A stretch of DNA of 13,589 nt from Bacteroidota bacterium (GCA_013202335.1 JABMQR010000083.1:1-13589); one strand, 5' to 3'; shown: positions 6,969 through 13,589, counted from the stretch's first letter. Notes: generated by a model from the letters alone, not told the origin. A program made the numbers and translations.

Positions 6969-8527
6969 TGAGTATCTCATTATCGGATAAAATTTGTTCT
7001 GCAGAAGAGGCTGTAAGCCTGATCAAAGATAATGACACTATCGCTTCAGAGGGGTTCACCCTTTTCCTACAGGCGGAAGCATTAAGCAGTGCTCTGGAAA
7101 AACGTTTTTTAGCAACAGGAGAACCAAAAGATTTAACCCTTGTTTTTAGTGCCATGCACGGGCTGAACAATAAAAAGGGCGGTGTTGGACACTTTGCTCA
7201 TGAGGGGTTACTAAAAACTATTATTGGTGGTTATCTCGGATGGTCCCCTGGAATAGGTGATTTGGTAAAGGATAATAAGGTGATGGTGTATAATCTTCCG
7301 CAGGGGGTTATTACACAACTGTACCGTGATATTGCCGCAAAACGTCCGGGATGTATTACTCATATTGGATTAGATACGTTTGTAGATCCAACCTCTGACG
7401 GCGCCCGGGTTAACAGCTGCACCCCGCCTGGTTTTATTGAGCGAATTAAACTGGATGGAAAGGACTGGCTCTGGTATAAATCTTTTCCCATTAATATTGC
7501 CTTTTTAAGTGCCTCAGCAATCGATCCGTATGGAAATCTTATTCTGGATCAGGAACCTATTTTTGGAACGAGTTTAGCTATCGCTCAAGCGGTTCACAAT
7601 TCTAACGGTATCGTAATTGCCCAGGTTGGAAAAATATTGGATAAACCAGCACATCCTCACGATGTAAAAGTTCCCGGGATATTGGTTGATAAAGTTGTGG
7701 TGGGCAGACCACATGAGAGCTTAGAGATCTATAAATCAAATTTTAAAGCAGAATTCTGCATGCCCGCTCCTGCGAAACCCGGTCACTCTGATATTACAGA
7801 AACATTACCTATGTCTCCCCGGAGAATTATTACTGAAAGAGCCTGTGATGAGATACCCGAATATGCAATTGTCAATCTGGGTATAGGAATGCCGGAAAAC
7901 ATTGCCAAAATAGCAGCTGAAAAGAGTTTGATGAACAAATTTACACTAACTGTAGAGAGTGGCCCGATCGGCGGCCTCCCCGCTGGCGGGTTAAGTTTTG
8001 GAGCCTCTGCTTATCCACAGGCAGTAATAGATGCAAATGCACAATTTGATTTCTATGATGGAGGCGGTCTGGATTTCGCTGCGCTGGGAGCTGCACAAAT
8101 TGATTCATTCGGGAATGTGAATGTTTCAAAATTCAATCATAAAGTTGCCGGAGTCGGAGGTTTTATCAATATCAGCCAAACTTCTAAAATAGTAGTCTTT
8201 TGTGCCACCTTTACTGCGGGTGGACTTGAGATAGAGATAGATAAAGGGAAGTTGAACATTACAAAGGAAGGAAGGTTTCCAAAGTTTGTAACTGCTGTTG
8301 AACAAATATCTTTTAGTGCTCAGCAAGCTCTCAAAAATAAACAGAAGGTGTTATATATTTCTGAAAGAGCGGTTTTCCAGTTGGGAAATGCGGGTCTTGA
8401 GTTGATTGAAATTGCTCCGGGAATAGATTTGGAGAGAGATATTTTAGCACTTTTAGATTTTAGACCCGTTATCAGAGATTTGAAAATAATGCCGGCACAC
8501 CTGTTCTTCAAGAGTGCCGGGTTTTGA
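6959..8527 (+). CDS. Family I acyl-CoA:carboxylate CoA-transferase (YdiF/propionate CoA-transferase type)
   Basis: This is a 522-residue fused alpha-beta CoA-transferase, the normal size for the propionate CoA-transferase/YdiF group. The N-terminal half is the alpha-like domain. LGIGMPENIA (307-316) and TVESGPIGGLPAGG (331-344) mark the beta-like domain. E333 sits at the position of the glutamate that forms the glutamyl-CoA intermediate. Further on are YDGGGLDFAALGAAQID and FGNVNVSKF. It would activate an incoming carboxylic acid using acetyl-CoA or recover CoA from the product. The ATG at 6959 overlaps the end of the SDR gene; a GTG at 6968 is an alternative start and cannot be excluded. It is the last gene of the operon and is followed by a terminator-like hairpin that begins within the coding sequence. 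Confidence 0.92.
   Translation: MDLVSISLSDKICSAEEAVSLIKDNDTIASEGFTLFLQAEALSSALEKRFLATGEPKDLTLVFSAMHGLNNKKGGVGHFAHEGLLKTIIGGYLGWSPGIGDLVKDNKVMVYNLPQGVITQLYRDIAAKRPGCITHIGLDTFVDPTSDGARVNSCTPPGFIERIKLDGKDWLWYKSFPINIAFLSASAIDPYGNLILDQEPIFGTSLAIAQAVHNSNGIVIAQVGKILDKPAHPHDVKVPGILVDKVVVGRPHESLEIYKSNFKAEFCMPAPAKPGHSDITETLPMSPRRIITERACDEIPEYAIVNLGIGMPENIAKIAAEKSLMNKFTLTVESGPIGGLPAGGLSFGASAYPQAVIDANAQFDFYDGGGLDFAALGAAQIDSFGNVNVSKFNHKVAGVGGFINISQTSKIVVFCATFTAGGLEIEIDKGKLNITKEGRFPKFVTAVEQISFSAQQALKNKQKVLYISERAVFQLGNAGLELIEIAPGIDLERDILALLDFRPVIRDLKIMPAHLFFKSAGF
8492..8525 (+). terminator. Possible intrinsic terminator of the catabolic operon
   Basis: A perfect 7-bp stem CCGGCAC (8492-8498) / GTGCCGG (8514-8520) with a 15-nt loop is followed by GTTTTGATAG. 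The stem is GC-rich but the T-run is short, so this is a moderate candidate. It overlaps the final codons and stop of the CoA-transferase gene. No better hairpin is seen before the convergent AbiE genes. Confidence 0.4.
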
Positions 8528-8584
8528 TAGTTTGAGAATCTGGTGTCCTGAATCAGCTTTGAATGTGTATTTCATTTGCAATTA

Positions 8585-8728
8585 TCAATACTTTAATCCT
8601 GTTAGAATTGTCTTCACTCTAGAACTATTAGTTTGAGACTGCACAAACTCTTCCTTAGTAAGCACTATCAACTCTCTTAAACGGGATGTATCAATTTCAC
8701 CCGCTGTGAACCGCCCTTCTCTGCATCA
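8585..8728 (-). pseudogene. Possible decayed coding remnant downstream of abiEii
   Basis: The 261-nt gap between the convergent genes (8528-8788) has no intact gene. On the minus strand a 46-codon stretch (8588-8725) reads like a protein tail, including TSRLRELIVLTKEEFVQSQT and ending RVKTILTGLKY before a TGA. It has no start codon. It is in the same frame as abiEii, from which it is separated by that gene's TAA, 20 codons and a further TGA. It could be the tail of a broken gene or chance coding-like sequence. I do not recognise the family. Confidence 0.25.
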
Positions 8729-8788
8729 CCTTTCACAATACACAAGACCGAACTCAATATAATTTTCAAGAATACTATCGTTGATAAT

Positions 8789-9823
8789 TTATTTGTTTAT
8801 CAATTTATCAATATTCTCCAGTACTGACATCATTTCATCAAAAGAATATGGAAGAATACCACCTGGAAACAGGTCCCCCATTTTTTCCCAGTCTTCAATA
8901 AGAGATCTTTTAATGTCATCGGGAGGTAAGATGAATAATGAACCGGGTACAGCAAATTCCCATTTAGCTGAACCTCTCCTGAAATATTTTTCCTTATGCT
9001 TTCTTACATCTTCCAGAAGAGCTAGATTATCCACAACTTCAGGTTTTGATGTATAGATCTGAATCAAATCGTAGATATGACGAGCTAGTCTAATGTGAAA
9101 AGCCTTAACACCTCTATGATTCAATTCATGAAGAAGCGTTAATTTCTCAAAAAATGTCCTCTCCAAATCAAGGACATCCACTATAGCCCGACAATCCCCC
9201 TCAACTTGGAAGATATCCATAATCTCTTCTTTAATAAAAGGAGAAACAGGGTGAGATGAATGAGGGTCAAATGCCGCCCTTCCTCCCGTTTCAATAAGGA
9301 CATGAGGTTGTATATAGCTACTCACATAATCTGTGTCAGCCAATGAACGCGGGTAATGTATAATCAGATTTTGTGGTTCACTAGAATCTACATAAACTTT
9401 AAAATCCATATGTACCTTTGAAAGTTCGGTTTCCAATAGAGACATAAAAGTTGATGAAACAAAACTAATATTGCTCTCTAGCAATTGCTTTACCCGCCTA
9501 TCACGGGCAGAGTTTGATTCTTCATCAGGTTCAGGATATCCCAAAAACTGCATATTAATTGATAAATCTACATCCTCAGACATCCTATTTATTATTCCAT
9601 AAACCTTACTAAGACTAGTTCCTCCTTTAAAAAGGAAAGGTGTAATTGTATTTTCAGTACATTGTGGTTTTATTTCCTCAAAAATTACAGTAAGAACAAT
9701 ACATACCATATAGTCTTTTTCAAGGATATATGCAGGAAGCCCTGTCCTGATCGCTGTCTGACGAAAAAGGTATTCCCTGTCTGTACTGCTCATCTCCAAG
9801 TCAAATAGAAAAGGTCTTTTCAT
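8789..9823 (-). CDS. abiEii: AbiEii/AbiGii-type nucleotidyltransferase toxin
   Basis: The 344-residue protein has the AbiEii nucleotidyltransferase motifs in order: EKDYMV (35-40), FKGGTSLSK (65-73), SEDVDLS (82-88) and, in the distal half, ERTFFEKLTLLHE (221-233) and LARHIYDL (246-253). Family members are the toxins of AbiE toxin-antitoxin systems. These block phage infection or stabilise replicons, and studied relatives transfer nucleotides to tRNA ends. The motifs look complete, so the enzyme is probably active. The ATG at 9823 follows the antitoxin stop after 15 nt, with a TAGGT sequence as a weak ribosome binding site. The gene order, antitoxin then toxin, is the family standard. It is convergent with the catabolic operon. 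Confidence 0.9.
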   Translation of the reverse strand: MKRPFLFDLEMSSTDREYLFRQTAIRTGLPAYILEKDYMVCIVLTVIFEEIKPQCTENTITPFLFKGGTSLSKVYGIINRMSEDVDLSINMQFLGYPEPDEESNSARDRRVKQLLESNISFVSSTFMSLLETELSKVHMDFKVYVDSSEPQNLIIHYPRSLADTDYVSSYIQPHVLIETGGRAAFDPHSSHPVSPFIKEEIMDIFQVEGDCRAIVDVLDLERTFFEKLTLLHELNHRGVKAFHIRLARHIYDLIQIYTSKPEVVDNLALLEDVRKHKEKYFRRGSAKWEFAVPGSLFILPPDDIKRSLIEDWEKMGDLFPGGILPYSFDEMMSVLENIDKLINK

Positions 9824-9838
9824 TTATATTACCTACAT

Positions 9839-10459
9839 TCAAAACAATTTTCCGGCCCAGGAAAGTTTACGTTTAAATGAATTAACTAGTAGTTTTTGAG
9901 CCTTGGGAGCTAGTTCTGAAAAGATATTTTGTATCTGCTCCTGATACTGGCCAGCGCCAAACTCACCTAAATTCTCAAGAGCTATCCAGAGAAGCATTAC
10001 CCTCTTCTTTTCATCTTTTCGTAGACCAATAATCATCTTTTCAGCACGTTCAAGAGCTCGTGAATAACGTATTTTGATATTTGTATTATTTAATTGAAAC
10101 GATGTAATCCGTTTTGTTGCTACATATGAATAACTCATTGAAAGTTGTGTTGATAGTCCAAGAGCATTAAGCACTGCCGCACCATCAGGATAAACGCTTG
10201 CTCCATTGTTATCGGCTGTTACCTGAACAACCTTACCAGGTTCGACTGGAATTGCTCCAAAACGACTCATTTTGGGACGTGTATATATACCTTTCATTAC
10301 ATGTATAATTTCATTTGACACTATGAGCTTCTTTAATGCGTGATTAACTGTATCTTTTTGTGTTACTCCCAGTCGAGAAACAACTGTATTAAATGTAAAC
10401 ACAGCACCTGGTCTCTGATGCTTAACATATGTCTCGACTTTTGATACGACAGTAGCCAT
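9839..10459 (-). CDS. AbiEi-like antitoxin / transcriptional repressor (DUF6088-type)
   Basis: This 206-residue protein starts with a winged-helix-like domain: VETYVKHQRPGAVFTFNTVV, then LGVTQKDTVNHALKKLIVSN, and HVMKGIYTRPK at 53-63, which resembles the GxY(R)P element at the end of AbiEi N-terminal domains. A longer C-terminal domain follows, as in AbiEi antitoxins and DUF6088 proteins. Such proteins neutralise the toxin and bind repeats in their own promoter. AAGGAT eight bases before the ATG at 10459 supports the start. It lies directly upstream of the AbiEii toxin gene. Two near-identical 19-bp repeats over its promoter are the expected autoregulatory sites. Identification rests as much on the neighbour as on the sequence. 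Confidence 0.82.
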   Translation of the reverse strand: MATVVSKVETYVKHQRPGAVFTFNTVVSRLGVTQKDTVNHALKKLIVSNEIIHVMKGIYTRPKMSRFGAIPVEPGKVVQVTADNNGASVYPDGAAVLNALGLSTQLSMSYSYVATKRITSFQLNNTNIKIRYSRALERAEKMIIGLRKDEKKRVMLLWIALENLGEFGAGQYQEQIQNIFSELAPKAQKLLVNSFKRKLSWAGKLF

Positions 10460-10475
10460 AACTGTTCATCCTTCA

Positions 10476-10539
10476 TAATTCAATAAATTGTACACTAATA
10501 ATATACTCCCATATTAAAAATAATTCAATAAAATGTACA
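10476..10539. repeat. Two 19-bp direct repeats at the AbiE promoter, probable antitoxin operators
   Basis: TAATTCAATAAATTGTACA (10476-10494) and TAATTCAATAAAATGTACA (10521-10539) match at 18 of 19 positions. Their start points are 45 bp apart, a little over four helical turns. One covers the predicted transcription start, the other the -35 box. A shorter inverted half-site, TATACAATT, occurs at 10565-10573. This layout fits negative autoregulation by the AbiEi-like protein. The rest of the 10460-10665 gap shows no gene. Confidence 0.75.
10500..10528 (-). promoter_or_regulatory. Promoter of the AbiE operon
   Basis: On the minus strand TTGAAT (10523-10528) and TATATT (10500-10505) are separated by 17 bp. 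Transcription would start near 10493, about 34 bases before the antitoxin ATG. The -35 box is inside one of the two operator-like repeats. Confidence 0.7.
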
Positions 10540-10665
10540 TAATATTTCTTCGATGTGTAGTATTTATACAATTACATTATGGTGACTGAACAGCATGTAT
10601 ATTTTTGGAATGTGAGTTTAGTCAAAAATAGTTTTAGAACAAAAGAGTAAATCACATTAAAAAAT

Positions 10666-11145
10666 CTAATCCTTATACCCCAGCCTCGGATCTGAAAAGT
10701 AGTTATCCGCAATAACACTCGGCTTTGATATTTCCAGAATCAGAGAATCTGTTACGGCTTTAAAGGTATGCAGTGTTGATGTCTCCAGCGGCAGCACATC
10801 TCCAGGATGCATAAGGAATGTTTTTTCGTCAACAGTCATCTCCACATCACCTTTCACAATAAAAAAAGTTTCATGTTTCTCTTTGTGCATATGCTCCGGG
10901 CAGCGCTGGCCGGCAAAAAGAAACATATACTTACCGCAGTAACCCTGTTCCTCTTCGTTGGCAATCCAGAATTCAGTTTCACCGATCGTATCAAAATCAC
11001 CCAAACCGAAATCAAACAGCATAGGTTCCACCGGCGGCAGGGCAACACCCCACTCTTTAGTTACCTCATATATATGTTTTACTATTACATCAGCCTCGGG
11101 TCCCTGCAGGGAGTTATCTATTCCTTTATCAAGTTCTGTTTTCAT
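10666..11145 (-). CDS. Cupin resembling D-lyxose isomerase (YdaE type)
   Basis: This 159-residue single-domain cupin carries a metal site of H85, H87, E92 (PEHMHKEKHETF) and H126 (STLHTF). The surrounding text, with DFGLGDF, YCGKYMFLFAGQRCPEH and the terminal YFSDPRL, recalls B. subtilis YdaE, a D-lyxose ketol-isomerase, so a sugar-isomerase role is plausible. The protein is of similar length to YdaE but has a shorter loop between the metal ligands, so another small-molecule cupin function is possible. It is the last gene of the minus-strand operon, 11 nt after the UroD-like gene, with an AGGA ribosome binding site overlapping that gene's stop. No clear intrinsic terminator is seen downstream. 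Confidence 0.72.
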   Translation of the reverse strand: MKTELDKGIDNSLQGPEADVIVKHIYEVTKEWGVALPPVEPMLFDFGLGDFDTIGETEFWIANEEEQGYCGKYMFLFAGQRCPEHMHKEKHETFFIVKGDVEMTVDEKTFLMHPGDVLPLETSTLHTFKAVTDSLILEISKPSVIADNYFSDPRLGYKD

Positions 11146-11156
11146 CTTTTATTATC

Positions 11157-12257
11157 CTATATATCTGTTTTTTCCTGTAAATATTCACTGATATTTTTCA
11201 CAATTTCTATATCACCATCTGCCGGCACCTGATCAGCGACACCAGTAACAAAAGGAGTTCCTTTCCATGCAGCAATGGTACGGTCAATCTGCCGGCGAAC
11301 ATCATCCCACCCATAGGGTTTGGTAAACATAGTTCCCGGTATTCCGCCCCACAGTACCACTGAATCATCACCTACCATTGAACGGATATTTTCAACTTCT
11401 ACCGTACCTCCGGGGGCAGGAGTAAGTGCCTCAATAACATCAATTCCGACATCAGCAATCTTTCTGGCAATATCGTTAATAACCCCGTCCAGATGCACGG
11501 CACAGGGAATGTTTGCCGAGTGAAGAATATGCAGACGTTCTTCGTATACTTCCCGCATATACTTATCAAAATATCCTGACATATTATCTCCGGATACATT
11601 GTCTGCAAAATGAACCAACGGTGGCTTCAGATTTGTTAAGGAGTTGAGCAGTGGTTTCTCCTGCTCTGTCATCATCTGAAATATATGTTTCATCCGATCA
11701 GGGTAATCCATGAGTAAATAGACCCCATTCACCACACCGGCCCACTCATAAAAGAGAGCAGACAGCGGTCCTCTCGGCATTGCCAGTGCCGGCATTCCTC
11801 CGAACTGTTTCCATTTTTCTAAGGAATCCGGATAGGTATCAACAAACTGCGGAACCATATGGCGATGTTCTATGAGATACTCAAAAACGGTAAGATCTTC
11901 TCTGCTTTGTACTGCATGTTTTGTGTGTGCCCAGGAGCAGCTGCCGTCCATAAAGTTTACTGATTCAGCTAACGTTCCAACCGGGGTCTTCCATGTCGTT
12001 CGTATATGTTTTGGTCCCTGATCAACACTAACCAGCACACTTTGATCATAAACAGGCTTCCCGCACCAGAACTGATCATATTTATAGTAGGGAAAAACTC
12101 CCAAGGTCTTGCATAGATCAAGATACCCATTTTCAGTTCTCCAGGCTGGATCTGCTGTGCCATCCTGCTCACGGCCTGCAATCCAGTACTCCAGATCTGC
12201 TGTCCATGGGATATTTTGTCTCTTTTTAATGATATCAAAAAAAATTTCTGTTCTCAA
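11157..12257 (-). CDS. Uroporphyrinogen decarboxylase (URO-D) fold protein, methyltransferase-like
   Basis: This 366-residue protein belongs to the URO-D superfamily, which contains heme-pathway decarboxylases and the Zn-dependent corrinoid methyltransferases MtaA, MtbA and CmuA. Supporting segments are KTPVGTLAES (90-99), the inner-barrel strand HFADNVSGDNMS (216-227), PCAVHLDGVINDIARKI followed by DVIEALTP (251-280), and VVLWGGIPGT (300-309). In the methyltransferases the metal is held by His-x-Cys and a later Cys. Here the pattern is H255-L-D257, and the later position reads ADQVPADGD (341-349) with no cysteine. The canonical zinc-thiolate site is therefore missing or rebuilt with aspartates. 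The start appears to be TTG at 12257, six bases after the DUF4432 stop, with only a weak ribosome binding site. Operon partners look sugar-related, so the substrate may be a sugar derivative. Function unknown. Confidence 0.8.
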   Translation of the reverse strand: MRTEIFFDIIKKRQNIPWTADLEYWIAGREQDGTADPAWRTENGYLDLCKTLGVFPYYKYDQFWCGKPVYDQSVLVSVDQGPKHIRTTWKTPVGTLAESVNFMDGSCSWAHTKHAVQSREDLTVFEYLIEHRHMVPQFVDTYPDSLEKWKQFGGMPALAMPRGPLSALFYEWAGVVNGVYLLMDYPDRMKHIFQMMTEQEKPLLNSLTNLKPPLVHFADNVSGDNMSGYFDKYMREVYEERLHILHSANIPCAVHLDGVINDIARKIADVGIDVIEALTPAPGGTVEVENIRSMVGDDSVVLWGGIPGTMFTKPYGWDDVRRQIDRTIAAWKGTPFVTGVADQVPADGDIEIVKNISEYLQEKTDI

Positions 12258-12263
12258 AATTGC

Positions 12264-13277
12264 TTATTCCGGTTTTATAAAATCATATTTGATGCGTATT
12301 TCACGTCTCTCTTCCGGCTGGAGCATGGGGAGCTTCCCTTCATTCCGCAGTTTCTCTCTTCCTATCGGAAGTACTGTGCAGGGCTCCAGACCAACTACAT
12401 ACTGCTGCTTCTGCATCGATTTCCATTGAACCATATTCGGAAGAACTTCCGGATCAAACTCCATCCGTACCCGTGGTGAAGTATCCGGTTTTGATCTGTC
12501 CTGAAGCAGTTCAACGATTGCAGGACCGTTATCCTTCCGGAAGGTATGGTTGAATAGTCGTTCCGGATAGACATCTTCTGCTTCCTGAAAAGTATCCCAT
12601 TTCTCCAGCTCCCCTTCCAGCTTAGCATTATCGTTTCCCGGGAAAGTGGCTGCACTGTTAGTTACAACTCCTGCACCAGGATTCAGCATAGGATAGCCGA
12701 AGTTAATATGGTAGAGCATCATCAAGGGCATTGGAGCCGATCCGAGATTTTCTATGGTATCTATAATCGTAAAACCTTTGCGTGTTGAATCGGTCTCTAT
12801 GCGGCGTACCAGTACTGCATAGTCACCAAAAAACTTCACCTCTTTCAGTGTTCCTTCAACTGCAAGGTGCAGAATACCGTCACGAAACTCCTGAAATACA
12901 CGAACATCTTCAGCGGGAGTATTGGAAATTCGACCATGCAGCCCTAGTGGTTCATCACCATCTACCTGGGGATGTCCGGCATAGGTTATTCCACAGGTAG
13001 TAAGTGTACCGGCAAAAAAACTTCGCAACCACTCAACATTCTCTTTATCGTAATAGGCCGGAGCAGTAATTCCTGTTCCGGAAAAAAAGTGAAGTCCCAT
13101 TCCATCTGCATAGACATACGGGATATCCATACCGCGACCAGGCAGTACCATCATATTCAGTCCGTTTCCATTCTGAATAACCGCTGCATCTACCCCGTCC
13201 ATTCTTCCTTCTGATAGTTTGCACCGCTGGATAAATCCCAATTGTTTTGCATCACCGATATAATCACGTATTTTCAT
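12264..13277 (-). CDS. DUF4432 family, aldose 1-epimerase (galactose mutarotase)-like protein
   Basis: This 337-residue protein matches the DUF4432 branch of the galactose-mutarotase fold. Landmarks are LPGRGMDI (45-52), the GLHGRISNTPAED segment with its histidine, MLYHINFGYPML with a second histidine, and near the C-terminus GLEPCTVLPIGREK, whose glutamate would be the third catalytic residue. In true aldose epimerases two His and one Glu or Asp do the chemistry, so a sugar mutarotase or similar activity is reasonable. A strong AGGAG lies seven bases before the ATG at 13277. It is the first gene of the operon, followed after six bases by the UroD-like gene and then by the lyxose-isomerase-like cupin. 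That supports a role in sugar or sugar-derivative catabolism. The specific sugar is not deducible. Confidence 0.85.
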   Translation of the reverse strand: MKIRDYIGDAKQLGFIQRCKLSEGRMDGVDAAVIQNGNGLNMMVLPGRGMDIPYVYADGMGLHFFSGTGITAPAYYDKENVEWLRSFFAGTLTTCGITYAGHPQVDGDEPLGLHGRISNTPAEDVRVFQEFRDGILHLAVEGTLKEVKFFGDYAVLVRRIETDSTRKGFTIIDTIENLGSAPMPLMMLYHINFGYPMLNPGAGVVTNSAATFPGNDNAKLEGELEKWDTFQEAEDVYPERLFNHTFRKDNGPAIVELLQDRSKPDTSPRVRMEFDPEVLPNMVQWKSMQKQQYVVGLEPCTVLPIGREKLRNEGKLPMLQPEERREIRIKYDFIKPE

Positions 13278-13320
13278 GGCTTTTCTCCTATAACTATATT
13301 TTGATTTTTTATTTATGAAA

Positions 13321-13350
13321 TGTATACTGATATTAAAACAAGTACCTCAA
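13321..13350 (-). promoter_or_regulatory. Candidate promoter of the DUF4432-UroD-cupin operon
   Basis: On the minus strand TTGAGG (13345-13350) and TATACA (13321-13326) are 18 bp apart, a reasonable sigma70 match placed about 45-75 bases before the ATG. The sequence around the -35 also carries two CTCAAT copies eight bases apart (13346-13351 and 13354-13359 on the plus strand). No clear operator palindrome is seen. Confidence 0.45.
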
Positions 13351-13386
13351 TCTCTCAATTCCTGCAAAAAAAGAGTTCCAACTTCG

Positions 13387-13545
13387 TTATATTTTTGTAA
13401 CTGAAAAATTATTTTGTATAGTTAAAATAATGTCAGCAGCATCTTTCTTTGCCTATAAATATAATTCTGACGAATATTGCTTTTTTCTTTCTAATTTTTC
13501 TTTAAGAAAATTTCTGGCAGATTGATAATCAAAATTGTCACTCAT
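13387..13545 (-). pseudogene. Broken 5' end of an MNT-like nucleotidyltransferase gene
   Basis: From ATG at 13545 (AGGAAAG six bases before it) 30 codons read MSDNFDYQSARNFLKEK and on to SSELYL, then hit TAG at 13453-13455. The same frame continues for 21 codons, AKKDAADIILTIQNNFSVTKI, to a TAA at 13387-13389. The joined text is typical of the helix and first strand just before the GS motif of small nucleotidyltransferases, where KIYLFGS usually follows. The amber could derive from a CAG glutamine codon. No GS or DxD motif follows, so the gene is truncated and decayed. Family identification rests on style of sequence and is tentative. Confidence 0.4.
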
Positions 13546-13589
13546 ACTACTCTTTCCTGTACTCCTACTAAAAATTAGCAGTTTTCGAT

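Noticed and set aside
8528..10665. CRISPR array or transposon ends around the AbiE module
   Set aside because: The only repeats are the paired promoter repeats; no spacer series, terminal inverted repeats or transposase coding was found.
12109..12479. Plus-strand reading frames opposite the UroD-like and DUF4432 genes
   Set aside because: No ribosome binding sites or recognisable motifs; the minus-strand frames carry the family signatures.
13387..13545. The TAG in the nucleotidyltransferase-like fragment as a pyrrolysine codon
   Set aside because: Only 21 codons follow before a TAA and the expected catalytic motifs are missing, so decay is the simpler reading.

Overview
This window looks like accessory catabolic DNA from an anaerobic bacterium of moderate-to-low GC. 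The gene mix (MttB-family methyltransferase, UroD-fold methyltransferase-like protein, CoA-transferase/thiolase genes, DUF4432 with a lyxose-isomerase-like cupin) would suit Spirochaetota or Bacillota. No rRNA or other phylogenetic marker is present, so the placement is inference only.

Region 1 (1-1246): a divergent control region. On the minus strand, a GntR/FCD regulator (285-947) is followed after 14 nt by an MFS transporter cut by the left edge (1-270). Facing right is a strong sigma70-like promoter (1016-1044). Immediately after it lies a perfect 29-bp palindrome built from two copies of TGTCATGACA, the best candidate for the regulator's operator. A 165-nt leader follows.

Region 2 (1247-8527): seven tightly packed plus-strand genes. 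In order they are an MttB-superfamily methyltransferase without pyrrolysine, a NIF3-like metalloprotein, an XRE-cupin regulator, a thiolase, a 3-hydroxybutyryl-CoA dehydrogenase, a short-chain dehydrogenase and a family I CoA-transferase. Catalytic residues are visible in the last four. There is no acyl-CoA dehydrogenase or enoyl-CoA hydratase, so the substrate should enter as a 3-hydroxy acid. Together with the MttB protein this suggests CoA-dependent thiolytic breakdown of a 3-hydroxylated quaternary amine such as carnitine. That is a hypothesis, not something the sequence proves. A hairpin at the end of the last gene may terminate the operon.

Region 3 (8528-10665): a minus-strand AbiE-type toxin-antitoxin pair (AbiEi-like antitoxin 9839-10459, AbiEii nucleotidyltransferase 8789-9823). 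Its promoter carries two 19-bp near-identical repeats, one over the -35 and one over the start point. Downstream of the toxin are apparently decayed coding sequences.

Region 4 (10666-13589): a minus-strand three-gene operon: DUF4432 aldose-epimerase-like protein, UroD-fold protein with altered metal-ligand positions, and a cupin resembling D-lyxose isomerase (YdaE type). It probably handles a sugar or sugar derivative. Upstream lies the broken 5' end of an MNT-like nucleotidyltransferase gene with an in-frame amber codon and a second stop.
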